From Typhlomys cinereus (Eukaryota > Chordata > Mammalia > Rodentia > Platacanthomyidae): a stretch of DNA of 64,000 nt. Made by a program: the position numbers and the translations under genes. The notes under the pieces were generated by a model, which was not told the DNA's origin, ran no database searches, and was given only the letters and a program-made list of their open reading frames with translations. Within the stretch, counting starts at the first letter, position 1, and each line of letters begins with the position of its first letter. Below are positions 42,116 through 52,683 of the stretch, piece by piece. The stretch covers positions 6,735,021 to 6,799,020 of the forward strand of contig JALPQD010000027.1 in NCBI GenBank assembly GCA_023101885.1. The letters are read 5' to 3'.

Positions 42116-42245
42116 CTTAATGCATGCCAGGTGCTCGTTGCATGCCTTACAGGGAAACGGGTGGTTGCTACAACAATCCTCTGCGGTGGCTATAACCCTA
42201 ATTGTGCCTGTTTTACAAGTGAGAAATCCGCAGCTTCTTGCCTGC
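42116..42245 (-). mobile_element. MIR relic, minus strand
   Basis: TTAATGCATGCCAGGTGCTC, GCATGCCTTACAGGG, CTACAACAATCCTCTGCGGT, CTGTTTTACAAGTGAGAAAT. This is reversed MIR from its 3' side (tgccaggcactgtgctaagc) into the core (ttttacagatgagaaa). Confidence 0.75.
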
Positions 42246-42930
42246 TTCTAGATATCTCCAGGCCGTGGAGATGGTGAGGGATGGGACTGAGACCTAAAGC
42301 CCGGTCTCTGACAGTCCTGGGAGTCTCCTCCCTGGTGATCCCCAATCTTGAATAGTTCCAGCTGTTGCAACAGATCTAGAAGTTTCCATGGGTGTTACCA
42401 TGTCTTTTATAGCAATATCCAGTAATGAGGAAGACCAGCTAGGTTTCAGCAGAGACGGCTGGCCAAGGAGTGGCATTGGGAGGGCAGGAGTTACGAGGAG
42501 TAGATGTGATGGTTTAGGTTGGGGCCGCCATGCTTGCTGGGTCTGTGACTTTTATTTAGGCCTTTGAACCTATGCCACCTTTGGTGTGATATGCATGCAC
42601 ACTTTCACTGGCAAATTGTTGCCTAGACAGAAGTGGTCTAGGGAAGAACAGCAAATTCATACTGGTTAGGATCTGTCCCAAGGTACCATGAGGTTTATGA
42701 GCTGTAACTCTGCATGGTGGCTGCATAGTCTTTTTTATGAGTTGCTGAACTGGTGGATACAGATTCTTAGAAGTTCCCGGGAAAATGTTAGAGGTGTCCC
42801 GACCACAGATATTGTTGCTTCCCGAGGAGGCTTTTCCTTCCCTGGACTTTATTCTCATCCTGAAACATCCTCCCTCCCTCGCTCCCTCCCTCTCCCTCCC
42901 TCTCTTTTTTTCTTCTTCCTTCCTTTCTAT
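42246..42930. other. unique sequence with a pyrimidine patch
   Basis: C/T-rich CCCTCCCTCGCTCCCTCCC patch at about 42,866-42,935. The rest is unique and I see no supported gene. Confidence 0.45.
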
Positions 42931-43136
42931 CCCTATGCAGGGGATTGAACCTAAGAACAATCAAATGTAGCTGGAGATGATCTTGACCTTCTGCTCCTCC
43001 CACTTCCATCTCCTGAGTGCTGAAATCATGGATGTTCACAGTCATAATGGCTTTTATACAGTGTTGGGGATGAAGTCAAGGGCTTCGTGCATGCCAGGCC
43101 AGCATTGTGCCAGCTGAGCTACATCGCTGGACTCCA
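42931..43136 (-). mobile_element. B4-type SINE, minus strand
   Basis: GAGATGATCTTGACCTTCTG, CCATCTCCTGAGTGCTGAAA, CAGTGTTGGGGATGAAGTCA, GCATGCCAGGCCAGCATTG, AGCTGAGCTACATCGCTGG. Confidence 0.88.
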
Positions 43137-43689
43137 AATGTCCCTTTTCGAGCAGGTCTTGAATGTTGTATTTAAGCCATCGTTCATGTAGTTTCTCAAA
43201 CATTGACAATATTAACACTGTAGACCAACAATTAGTAATTCTTTGTTTATGGGGATGCCGTGTGCAGCACAGGGTGCCTAATGAACATCAGGCCTCTCCT
43301 TTTAGATGCCTGTAGCATCCTTCTTCCAGCTTTGACAGGCAAGTCTGCCTTCAGTCTTGCCATCTGCTCCCTGGGAGAGGCACCCCTGACTAAACTAAAC
43401 CACAAACCCTTGGGGACAGAGGACATGTCATGTTCACAATTGTATTCCTAAATCCTACCACGTAGACATTGATCAGTGAGCTCAACGAGGAAGTGAACTT
43501 GTCACAGAGTAGCTCAGTGAGCAGTTGGCTTGTGAGCTCAGGATACTTGTGGTGGGTTTGTGTGGAGGGGCAAGGGGGAGTCCTGGATGTGGAGAGAAAT
43601 CGATGCTGTTTGTGAAGCTCAGAAAGAGGAACTGACCTGCAGCTTCTCAGCCTTTGGAAGGATGATTCCCTGTGTGCAAAACATTTGTT
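43137..43689. other. unique sequence, nothing recognised
   Basis: A long minus-strand frame (43,390-43,935) runs from unique DNA into the SINE that follows. Its product has no recognisable domain. Confidence 0.4.
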
Positions 43690-44026
43690 TTTGTTTGTGT
43701 GTGCATGTGTGCTTAGTGTGTTTATGTATGTGCAGGTGCATGTGTGCCTGTGTGTTTGGAGGCCAGGGGACAGCTTCATATTAATCCTTAGGTACCACCC
43801 ACCTTTTTTGTTATAGTCTGTCGGTGGCCTGGAACTCACCAAGTAGACTCTGCTGGCTGACGAGCGAGCGCCAGGGACCCTCCTGTCTCTGCGTCTCCAG
43901 TGCTGGCTTACAAGCATGTGCCACCATACTGACATTTTTTTCTATTTGGGCTTTTGGGATTGAACTCAATCCTTGAGCTTGCGAGACAACCAATTCATCG
44001 ACTGTGTTATCTCCCCAGTCCAAGAC
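43690..44026 (-). mobile_element. B3-type SINE, minus strand
   Basis: GTGTTTGGAGGCCAGGGGAC, TGGCCTGGAACTCACCAAGT, AGACTCTGCTGGCTGACGAG, TGGGATTGAACTCAATCCTT, GTTATCTCCCCAGTCC. Well preserved, near full length. Confidence 0.93.
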
Positions 44027-44139
44027 TTTTGTATTTTTCTTATTCCTTCAAAACACTTACATTTCATTTTTTTAACCAATGACGATTTTTTAAAAATTTT
44101 TCTGCTCATACAAACGTAATAGGAACCCCTGTCCCCTCC

Positions 44140-44232
44140 CTCCCTCTCCCTCCACCCCTCCCTGGACCTCCCTGTTCTCTCCCCTCTTTGCCCCTTCCTT
44201 TCCCCCCTCTCTCCCTTTCTCCCAGTGCCCCC
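44140..44232. repeat. C/T-rich simple tract
   Basis: CCTCCCTCCCTCTCCC-type words over about 90 bases. The Gly/Arg/Glu-rich minus-strand frame is an artefact. Confidence 0.85.
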
Positions 44233-45439
44233 TCCCCTATCTCTGAAGCATCCTTTAATGTGTATATCAAACTTTCCTCTGGGTCTTCCTCCCTGATGAG
44301 GTGTAAGGACTCAGTGGCAATTCCTAGAACTCTTTCTTGTGTTCCCCTTAAGTATAGGAACACTATTGTGACTGTTAATCCCTTGCTTCTAAGGATCCTA
44401 GTGCCTTTAGTCCATGCTAGAATTTAAGGGGTCAATGATATGTTGGTCATTGTGCAGATCATGCAACACTTATATTTTAATAAGAAATTCTTAACATGGT
44501 ATTATGGACCATCTTGAATCCCAGGATATTCATTTAACAAAAAAAAGATGTTTGTTAAAATGCTCCAAAGGCTTTGGATTCCCCCTTGCCCCCCACAAAC
44601 CCACCACAAGTATCCTGAGCTCACAAACTAACGGTCTTACTTTGGATTTATACTCCATGTCCTTGTGCATTGTTCTAAAGAACAGACCCACAGAGGCCAT
44701 CAAATGCTAAAGGGAGTGTGGGGCAAGGAGTGTACAGAAACTCACATGTCCACAGGTGGCTTCCCCTGCTGGGGGCTTGGAGCAGATACTCTGCAGCCCA
44801 TTGCCCACTCACCTGTCTTCAGCTCAAGCAGTGCTGTTGCTGCCAGCCTCAGAAGTGGTTCCATCTATGCTTTCTAGTTTGAGATTTCAGAAAATCAAAA
44901 TAGCAACGGGACACATTTTGCAAGTCTTTGTAAATGCCACATGATTGACAGGCTAAAGGGACACTATTGCGCCTTCAACAGAAATGGGTAAAGACAAGCA
45001 GAGGCATTCGCTAAGCATGTTCCACAGCTTCCTGTGGCTCTGAGATCAGCTTGACATCCTCTGGGGTCTCACTGTCTTTCAATAACGGGAGTCATCAGAT
45101 GCTGTGGGTTTCCATGGCAACCAAGTCCCCTGCATCACTGCCCTGTGGCAGGCTGGTACAGTTTTGTGGCAAGTCTGTCTGGTCGTTCCTGTATGACAAC
45201 AGGTAATGCGTCTATCGATCTCCTTAGAAACTGGTCCTCCAACCTGAAAGATCCCCTGGGTGTTTTTTCTATGTGCCTGTTTCCTTTTTCAGGTTTCTCA
45301 TTGATCCGAGCAGGAATTAAGCACCTACTAAATCCAAAGCTCTGTGAAATAAGGGCTTTATGAAGATTTCTTTAAAACCTAGTTATATATATATATACCA
45401 ATCACAGCAAAATCACGTGTGCAGTAAATGCGGGCAACA
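44233..45439. other. unique sequence, nothing recognised
   Basis: Includes an (AT)n patch TATATATATATA near 45,385. No supported gene. Confidence 0.4.
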
Positions 45440-45829
45440 CTGTAAGGGCTGGAGTGATGACTTCATCAGTGAAGTGTTTGCCACAGAAGTTTGAGGCCCA
45501 GAATTCATTAAAAAAGCTGGGTATGGTAGAAAGCACTTGTAATCCCAGCCCTGGGAGTACTGAGGCAGGGAGACAGCTACATTCCTAGGACTCACTGGTC
45601 AGTCCTAGTCTATTTAGGGAGTCCGGGGCCAGTGAGAGACTATATCTAAAAAACAAAGGGGATGGCTCTTGTGAATGACAACTGAGATTGTTCTGGCGTC
45701 CACATGCACATGCACACATATGCAAGTGTGTCCTGCATGCTCCATATTCACATGTACCCTCTCATGCATCTTACACACCACACACATACATGTACCCATC
45801 CCCCACATGCAATATTTGCATACACACAC
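45440..45829 (+). mobile_element. B3-type SINE, plus strand, with long CA tail
   Basis: AAGGGCTGGAGTGATGACTT, GTATGGTAGAAAGCACTTGT, AATCCCAGCCCTGGGAGTAC, GTCCGGGGCCAGTGAGAGAC, GAGATTGTTCTGGCGTCCAC and a CACATGCACA-type tail. The tail is split by the LTR at 45,830. Confidence 0.9.
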
Positions 45830-46255
45830 TGTTGCAGTTCATCTGCATGGTTGCTGATAAATGACCATTAAATGGATTAAGGGAACAAAGGGTTTATTTT
45901 CTCTTATGATTATTGGTTATAGTTCTTAGTCCAGCTTGATGGGAGAACATGTACCAACACTAAGATGGAGGGAACTGGCCACACCATTACCATATAACAG
46001 CTGAGAGAGGGACAATCCATACTTGCCAGACCAGCATGTCTGTGTATAGAATGATGCCGATTTCCTCAACCAACTCTCAGCATTTTATTCACCTGTTCAG
46101 AGCCTAGTCCCACCCACCATGAACTGGGCCTTCCCCATCAGCTATACAATCTCTTGCAGGTTTGCTCTGGGCTTTACTCAACCACAAATTCTCTACAAAT
46201 GTGCCCAGAGCTCAAACCTTAACAGTCAGGTTGACACCTATGCCCAACCATGACA
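45830..46255 (-). mobile_element. MaLR-type solo LTR, minus strand, with 5-bp target duplication
   Basis: It starts TGTTGCAGTTCATCTGC and ends CCAACCATGACA. Inside are AGGGTTTATTTTCTCTTATG (reversed polyadenylation region), AGCTTGATGGGAGAACATG, CCCACCCACCATGAACTGGG and GTCAGGTTGACACCTATGCC. CACAC precedes the TG and CACAC follows the CA. The flank is CA-rich, so the duplication could be partly fortuitous. Confidence 0.85.
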
Positions 46256-46393
46256 CACACACATTCTCTCTCTTTCTCTCTCTTATGGGATTCAGAAAGA
46301 GGAAGTTGTCCTTGTGTCTGGATCAACCAGAATGGGCTAACGCTAAGGAAAAGCCCTTGCAAATTTTCCTTTTAGAAAACTGGCTCAAATTAG

Positions 46394-46482
46394 GGCTGGC
46401 AAGATAGCTCACTAATAAAGGCACATGCATACAAACCTGGTGATCTGAGTTCAATATCTGGGGTCCACTCAGGGACACCAAA
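46394..46482 (+). mobile_element. B2/B3-type SINE head, plus strand, truncated
   Basis: AGGGCTGGCAAGATAGCTCA, GGTGATCTGAGTTCAATATC, GGGGTCCACTCAGGGACACC. Only the tRNA-like head is clear. Confidence 0.8.
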
Positions 46483-46514
46483 GATGAGATTTAGGTCAAT
46501 TTTCTATCCGGTTC

Positions 46515-46610
46515 TTTTATTTAAAAAGCTTTTTAATTTATTTGGGAGAGAGAGAGATTGACACAAAGAGAGAGAGAGATACAGTAGGTATATGTGGGGA
46601 GGTTGGGTAT
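46515..46610 (-). mobile_element. possible B2-like SINE tail with (GA)n, minus strand
   Basis: TTTTTAATTTATTTGGGAGA followed by GAGAGAGA runs is the reverse of the CTCTCT + AAATAAATAA tail seen in the plus-strand B2-like copies. The body is not recognisable. Confidence 0.5.
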
Positions 46611-47030
46611 CCCTGAGCACCTTGTGGTGAAACTTTCTTGAGAAAACCAGAGTGCCTTAAAAGAAGAGGCTATGATTCCCACATAGTTGTCTTAAACTTG
46701 AGAAACTGAAAAGCCCCTAAGCCAGCTTTACTGTAATCCTAAATTATTGAGCCAGCTGACCCTGTGTCCCCTCTGTCCACCTGTAGGTTTTCCTGTCAGT
46801 ACTGTCTTTGGGGTTCTTAACTGGTTCAGGCCATGTAACCCTCCACGCTGAAGTCTTTTGAGAATTGTTTGCTCTCTTTGTCTCAGTGTAAGCGGTATAT
46901 ACTGTCCATATTCCTGGAGCCTGACTGTCCAATGCTAATTTCCTGCTCTGCTCTATAGCTTGGGACTATCAGTTAATATTCAGTAATGCCATAGTGTCCA
47001 TGGCCACCAGCAAGCCTGCTCTTTTTTTTT
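46611..47030. other. unique sequence, nothing recognised
   Basis: No supported gene or repeat. Confidence 0.4.
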
Positions 47031-47312
47031 TTTTTGCATGTATATGTGTGTGTGTCCATCCATGTATATATCAGAGGGCACTATGTGTCCCTGAGGAAAC
47101 CTAAAGGTGACTTCAGGAATCATCCTGGATTGCTTCAACTTCCTTTTTGCTTCACTCTGGGAATTCCCAGGCTCTGCCTACCAGGGCTGGAAGTGCAGGC
47201 TGCCACCTCAGGTTCTCCCTGGCATTTTTATGTGGGACCTGGGATCTGAACTCAGGACCTTCTGCTTGTAAAGCAGAGTTTTAACCTCTGAGCCATCTCT
47301 CCAACCTGAGGT
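47031..47312 (-). mobile_element. B2/B3-type SINE (GATGATTCCTGA subfamily), minus strand
   Basis: CTATGTGTCCCTGAGGAAAC, AAAGGTGACTTCAGGAATCA, TCCTGGATTGCTTCAACTTC, GGGAATTCCCAGGCTCTGCC, TCTGAACTCAGGACCTTCTG, CTGAGCCATCTCTCCAACC. The best preserved member of this subfamily here. Confidence 0.95.
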
Positions 47313-48154
47313 CACTCTTTTTAATTCCTTCCTGTTGCTTAACTCCCCTCAGACAATGTTTATGTTCTTCCTTCCAGCTTTGCTCACAGCCCTCCTCACT
47401 ACCTGTTAATATTTCAAGCGCAAGTCTAGGAATCATCGTGTTCGAATACTCTACTTAACACCAGATGTCCTGACTCAATTCTGCCCCTCTGTGGACTCCG
47501 CTGACGTGGAATCTCATTCATCTGGGTGTATTCTCCTGAGTCTAAGAAAGTGCTTTCTCCTAGTTCCAGATGTTTCTTCCTCATAAATTTCCGTTCCCTT
47601 ACTAGGTTTAATGGATCATAACTACACTCCTTTGAAGATGCCTCTGGGGCTTTCTCACCTTCTGCCATCCAGCACTTTTTGGGTTCTTGGTTAAAAGCGG
47701 TTGTCTTCAGCTTGGTAGATTTCCTAATATAATTAATGCATAGGCTGCTTTCTGTGCATAGATGTGTTAAGGGAAATAGAATCATTTGGTCTGGTGAATT
47801 CTGGGATCCATCTGTCAGAGCTGGAACATGAGGTGCTGGAGGGGGGGGGCTGTTGGCTGTTAGAGCAAGAAGAAACATTGTCAGGAGCCTGCCATCTTTG
47901 GAAGTGGATTGGCTTGAGACCTGGCAGTAAAGCTGGGTAGATAGGCAAAGCTCTCACAGCAAAAGTCTTGCAAACTCCAGTGATGTGGCCTGTGGCTAAG
48001 TTACTTCTGCCTCACTTCCTCTTTGCCTGGTATCCCAGCTGGCTTCCTGGGTATGGGAGGTGGAGGTCACATAGTAACCGCCTTAGGGAAGAGGATGTAT
48101 GGGGTTTACAGTATGAGAAGCAATCATCAGAAGGAGTATTGTGGGAACGGATGC
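47313..48154. other. unique sequence, no gene supported
   Basis: A 150-codon minus-strand frame (47,426-47,878) has no recognisable domain or splice context, and starts near a G9 run. Confidence 0.35.
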
Positions 48155-48560
48155 CTTGGGGGCTGGACAGGTAGCTCAGTTACTGAAGTGCTTGCCATGC
48201 AAATAGGAAGCCCTGAGTTTTATCCCCAGAACCTACATCGCAAAAAGTCAGGGGTGGTGGAACACACTAATAATTTAGAACTTAGGAAGGTAGAGACCTC
48301 GTCTCAAAAATATACGAGGTGGACAGGTGAGGTTGACCCTTGGTTCCCAAATGTATGTACATACATATGTGCACATATATACATACATCTTCATACACAA
48401 GAGCATCCATAAATACAGTAATAATAAATGGAAAGAATTAAAGCCAATGCAGACATCATCTGAGGAATGAATGATAGCTGAGAGTGACCTCAGGTTCCCA
48501 TGGGACTGTGCACACTCATGGATACATGCCTCATGCGAGTGCAGTTACACTCACAGGAGC
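48155..48560 (+). mobile_element. B3-type SINE, plus strand, with long degenerate tail
   Basis: GGGGGCTGGACAGGTAGCTC, GCCCTGAGTTTTATCCCCAG, CAGGGGTGGTGGAACACACT, CCTCGTCTCAAAAATATACG, GAGGTTGACCCTTGGTTCCC, then TACATACATATG-rich DNA. A second tail-like segment (GAGTGACCTCAGGTTCCCAT, near 48,482) may be another fragment. Confidence 0.85.
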
Positions 48561-48587
48561 ATGAGCACACACGTGTATCCCCTGTCA

Positions 48588-48937
48588 TGTTTTGCATGTG
48601 ATCTGTTCCCCAAAGGATCATATGTTTGCCTCCTTAGCTGACGTTAATGTTTGGGAAGGTGTGGCACCCTTAGTAGGTGGAGCCTTGCTGGAGGAAGGCA
48701 CCTCACAGGAGGCAAGTCTTGTTTCCTTTCAGTTTGCTCTTGTTCTCTCTGCCTCCTGATGGCTGCTGTGACCTGAAGCCTCCTGCTTCTTCTGCCTCCA
48801 GCCATTCCTTCTTTTATGCGACTCCTGTCATAATGAACTGTATCCCCTCTGAACTATAAACCAAATAAATCGCCCTTTCTCCCTAAGTTATGTATTAGTG
48901 TGGACTCACAACAGCAATGAGAAAAGTAATTAAAACA
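48588..48937 (+). mobile_element. MaLR-type solo LTR, plus strand
   Basis: TGTTTTGCATGTGATCTG (start), GTGGCACCCTTAGTAGGTGG, GAGCCTTGCTGGAGGAAGGC, GATGGCTGCTGTGACCTGAA, CATAATGAACTGTATCCCC, AACCAAATAAATCGCCC (polyadenylation signal), TAATTAAAACA (end). No clear target duplication. Confidence 0.88.
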
Positions 48938-48954
48938 CACTGATACAAACAAGC

Positions 48955-48993
48955 AAGCTAGCAAGCAAATAAACAAACAAACAGACAAAATAA

Positions 48994-49028
<35 letters not shown>

Positions 49029-49070
49029 GTAAATAAGTAAGTAAGTAAGTAAGTAAATAAATAAATAAAT
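48955..49070. repeat. (AAAC)n / (AAAT)n / (AAGT)n tetranucleotide array
   Basis: AAAC units, then a long AAAT run, then AAGT units, then AAAT again. The central AAGT block is flanked on both sides by AAAT. The minus-strand Leu/Ile/Tyr/Phe-rich frame is an artefact. Confidence 0.95.
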
Positions 49071-50590
49071 GTGGTTGGGGTAGCACAGTGTGGCTGGAGA
49101 ATCAGCCTGATTCCATGTGAATCCCTCCAGTTGAGTGAACTGTGTTAGTGTTTCCATACCTGTTTTCTTGTCCCTAAACAGTGGCAATTGCCCCTCCCTC
49201 CAACGACAGCCAGAAGAATGGAAGGCACGCATTCCTAGTACCACTGGGTCTCATGCACGGTCCTGTCTATACTCTAAACACACAAGCTGGTCCGCACACC
49301 TGGCCAGATGGCAACTCTGTTGGCATGCATATGGAAGGAGACATTTAACAGGGACAGTTTGCTTTCCACACATGCATGCAGGTGTTTAAGAACCGAGTGG
49401 CATGATCAGAGTGCTCTTGGGCAGAAGCGTCACCTGGAACTATGCCACAGGTTGTGGCTGGCCGAGCCTTGCATTCTGTCTCAGCCAATTGCTCTGGAGC
49501 TACCACTAATAACTGAATCCCAGACCTCTTTCTGTGGGGCATTGCATTGTATCTCGAACTTCTGGGCTTCTGCCCTCAGCCTTGAATCCCAGCTAATGTC
49601 TATTTACAACAGGTAATTTAATTTATTTTGGGTCTCCCAAAAGCATTCATGGCCCTTCCCAGAGAGTATGCTGAAGCCTTGCTGAGCTCGAGGTATTACT
49701 GGGTCTTTCTTCTCTGGGGTGGTACAGAGTTAGAGTGGCGGACTGGACTCTGAAGCCCCCCTTTGTTTGCATTCTGGCTCTAGTGGCTTTGAGATCCATC
49801 AGCTTGGACTGTAGGGGATGAATGGGGGTGAACAGGGATGGATGGGGATGGGGATGGGGAGCGGGACCCGGCACACTTCCCTTCTTCCTGCCTTCCTACA
49901 GATTGTTAGTAGGGAGAAATACTGAGAGGGGTGACAGTGGGAGAAGTTTTCTGCTGCATACAGAGAGGGAACGATGAAGCAGGGGTCCTGGGCCAGGCCC
50001 CAGGAATGTGTCAGCCCTGGGAATTGGCCCTTTGCCAGCCCCTCAGCGGCTGCTGACTTGGGAAAATGGACTCTGGTGGCTTCCAAGAATGCAGACTCTT
50101 CATAACTTGGCTTTTGTTTTATTGTTGCCAAAGGTAACATTTATTCGTCACCTATGTGTGCAGAGCAAAAGATAAAACGCATGGCTGCGAGTCAGTGTAG
50201 CTTAAGCCAGGAAGAAGCACCAGGGTCCTGCATCTAATTAAGGCCTGACCCTCTGCTTAGGTGCACTGCTACCTTAGACAGAGCTGAGTAGCATCCGGTT
50301 CAAGAGCTGAAAGTGGTTTTTCAATGTGAAACTTGTCTTCTTCAGTTGTTGTTTGGTTAAGAAAGGACTTTGAGTAAAACACAGGTGTGTGCTACAGAAG
50401 GGAAGGAAAGCCAAGACCACTGTTGGGCTCAGTGTAGCATGGTCTCAGTCTGTAGAAAACATTTAACGCTGGCATGGAATTAGGGAACCAAGTATGTGGA
50501 CACACGCCACACTTCAATATGTGACCAAGCAGCAGAAAGTAAGGATACTGGAACATTTTTAACAATCAGCTGACTTTAAAATCTCTCATG
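49071..50590. other. unique sequence, nothing recognised
   Basis: About 1.5 kb without a recognisable repeat except a short GGGATG-rich patch at 49,816-49,862. The open frames at 49,135-49,616 and 49,647-50,140 have no domain support. Confidence 0.4.
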
Positions 50591-50591
50591 T

Positions 50592-50920
50592 GGAGTCTGG
50601 GGAAATGGTTTAGTGAAGTGCTTGCTGTAAAGGCATGAAGACTTGAGTTCCATCCCTAGACCCATAAAGAAGCCAGGAATGGTAGCTTGCTTATAATCCC
50701 ACCTCAGGGAAAACAGAGACAGGAGGATTCCCAGGGTTTCTGGCCAGTAAGTCTACCCAATCAACTTGATCCAGATTCGACAGGCGACCCTGCCTCACAT
50801 AAATGAGGTGGAGCAGGTCAGAAGAACTCTGATGTCAAACTCTGGCCTCTGCATGCATGTGCACACATGTTCACGCAAACCTACACACGTGTGCCCATGC
50901 AAATAAATTAAAAAAAGAAA
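50592..50920 (+). mobile_element. B3-type SINE, plus strand
   Basis: GAGTCTGGGGAAATGGTTTA, GAAGACTTGAGTTCCATCCC, CAGGAGGATTCCCAGGGTTT, CTGGCCAGTAAGTCTACCC, AATAAATTAAAAAAAG tail. Confidence 0.88.
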
Positions 50921-51004
50921 GAAAAATAATTCACATGGCTTCTCATTCCTGTGTAAGCTGGCAGAATTGCTAGCAATAGCAGCAAGGGTTAGGGCCAATT
51001 GGGT

Positions 51005-51098
51005 TTAAATATTAAATTACATCAGCTCACTTAGTTTTCGTGATCTCCATTGTACTAACAAAGAGACTATGACTGGAAAGTTAAATAAGTTGTGTAAG
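51005..51098 (-). mobile_element. MIR relic (left part), minus strand
   Basis: TTAAATTACATCAGCTCACT, GATCTCCATTGTACTAACAA, AGAGACTATGACTGGAAAGT, TAAATAAGTTGTGTAAGG follow reversed MIR up to the 'aagt(g)acttgcccaagg' point, where a SINE interrupts it. Confidence 0.7.
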
Positions 51099-51350
51099 GG
51101 CTATCAAGATGGCTCGCAGATTGCAATCTTTGCCTCACAAGCCAAAGGACCTGAGTTCACATCTACAGATCCCAAGTAAACATGCCAGGTGGTTATGGCA
51201 GTGGTCTGTAATTCTGGCCCTGGAAGGTGAAGCCTGAAAAACCCCAGAACAAAACAATCTAGGATGATTCTGGATGTCAACCTTGGTCCTCTATAGGCAC
51301 ACACACTGCAGTACCTTTTGTGTACACACATGCAAATAAATTACATTAAA
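51099..51350 (+). mobile_element. B2/B3-type SINE (GATGATTCCTGA subfamily), plus strand, inside a MIR
   Basis: GGGCTATCAAGATGGCTCGC, AAGGACCTGAGTTCACATCT, ATTCTGGCCCTGGAAGGTGA, TCTAGGATGATTCTGGATGT, CAAATAAATTACATTAAAAA tail. The only clear plus-strand copy of this subfamily. Confidence 0.92.
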
Positions 51351-51382
51351 AAATTTGTCCAAAGTCACGTGACATGTAAGAT
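51351..51382 (-). mobile_element. MIR relic (right part), minus strand
   Basis: TTTGTCCAAAGTCACGTGAC and the following CATGTAAG resume the reversed MIR ('cttgcccaaggtcacacagctagtaag') exactly where the left part stopped. Confidence 0.65.
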
Positions 51383-51678
51383 CTATCTCCTAAGATGTGT
51401 ATGTTACTAGTGTCTGGAATCTGTGCATCTCTTGTGTACATTTCAAGGCGAGAGGCGCTTTCTCTGGCTGCTATCATGATGGATGGATGGCTCCTGAGGT
51501 ACTATGGAGTACAGCACCATAGCTTCCGTGGTCATTTTGCTGTGGCATTTCTCAAAGCAGGCTTTCACTGGGAAACCTATTAACTAGAGCAGCAGTCCAC
51601 TGTCCCTTGTGCATGAAGCCTTTCTCTGCAGTGTGATGAGTCTCTGTGGAGTTCTGTACAGAGAGAGGAGTGGGAGGA

Positions 51679-51681
<3 letters not shown>
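51383..51681. other. unique sequence, nothing recognised
   Basis: No supported gene or repeat. Confidence 0.4.

Positions 51682-51722
<41 letters not shown>
51682..51722. repeat. (GT)n microsatellite
   Basis: About 20 GT units. Frames over it on either strand are artefacts. Confidence 0.97.
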
Positions 51723-51727
<5 letters not shown>

Positions 51728-52319
51728 GTGTATGTGTACATGGGTGAGGGCACTTGCCTTTCCTGACTATGGCCTTGGAAGACATGCAACCCTTACCCTT
51801 TTATCACTGAGACTCCCATACCTTGTTGTGAGAAAGTCCTATTTTTGTGATTCCACATATATGCAAAGGATATATGAGCTTGCTTTATACCTATTCCTGA
51901 AAGCTTCTTCATATAACAAAGGACTCCCTGAAAGATTTCTCTAAATAACTTTTAATGCATTTTTCAATTGGGTTTAATTTTCAAAACTTCAATTTGCAGT
52001 CCTCATTTCCCAAGATGCCAAACCTCCAACCTCAGACCTTTCCCTCTCTCTGATGGAAAGCAGATACCAGATGGTATTTTAGGTTAAAGCATTTTTCCTG
52101 GGAAGCCCTGGAGAGTCTGTCATTGAGCACAGGAGGAGTTTCCGTTCAGGGGGAGAATGGAGTTCGTGACCCAGGGCATCCAGGCCTTAGTTCTTCCCTG
52201 GAAGTACCTCTTTCCTTCAGCTTCCACAGCCACAAGGGGGCTGGTGGACTGATCAGATCCAGATGGTGTCCCATACTCAATCCAGACAGTCCACACCCCT
52301 TCCAAACCTTTGCACACAG
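51723..52319. other. unique sequence, nothing recognised
   Basis: No supported gene or repeat. Confidence 0.4.
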
Positions 52320-52570
52320 GTAAAGAGCTTCCCTGGTTCTGGGTAGATGACTAACTGGCACCAAATGTAAGCCCAGCCCTAGGAAGGCAGAGATGGGAAA
52401 TCCTGGGGGCTGGCTAGCTGGTCAGCCTCGCCTGATCAGCAAGCTCCAGGTTCAGTGAGGGACCCTGTCTCAACTAATAGGGTAGACAGCCCCCAAAGAA
52501 CACTAGAGGTTGCCGTCTAGCCTTCATACACGTGAACATTCACACACTTAAACACTTACACATACCAAGA
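52320..52570 (+). mobile_element. B3-type SINE, plus strand, head diverged
   Basis: CACCAAATGTAAGCCCAGCC, GGCTGGCTAGCTGGTCAGCC, CAAGCTCCAGGTTCAGTGAG, GGACCCTGTCTCAACTAATA, ACTAGAGGTTGCCGTCTAGC. Confidence 0.88.
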
Positions 52571-52683
52571 ACGAGGGAAAGATAATTATCCTATTTCCCA
52601 TGTGATTAATAGATTCTCAGTGAGAAATTATAAAAGTAAATACAGTGTAAATTAGTGGGAACACATGGGAAGGGGGTTGCGAG

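Noticed and set aside
43390..43935. 181-codon minus-strand frame
   Set aside because: About half lies in a B3 SINE and the remainder has no recognisable domain.
47426..47878. 150-codon minus-strand frame in mostly unique DNA
   Set aside because: No domain, no acceptor or donor pattern and ordinary non-coding composition. Kept only as a note.
48955..49070. Direct repeats as a CRISPR-like array
   Set aside because: It is a tetranucleotide microsatellite in mammalian DNA; there are no spacers.
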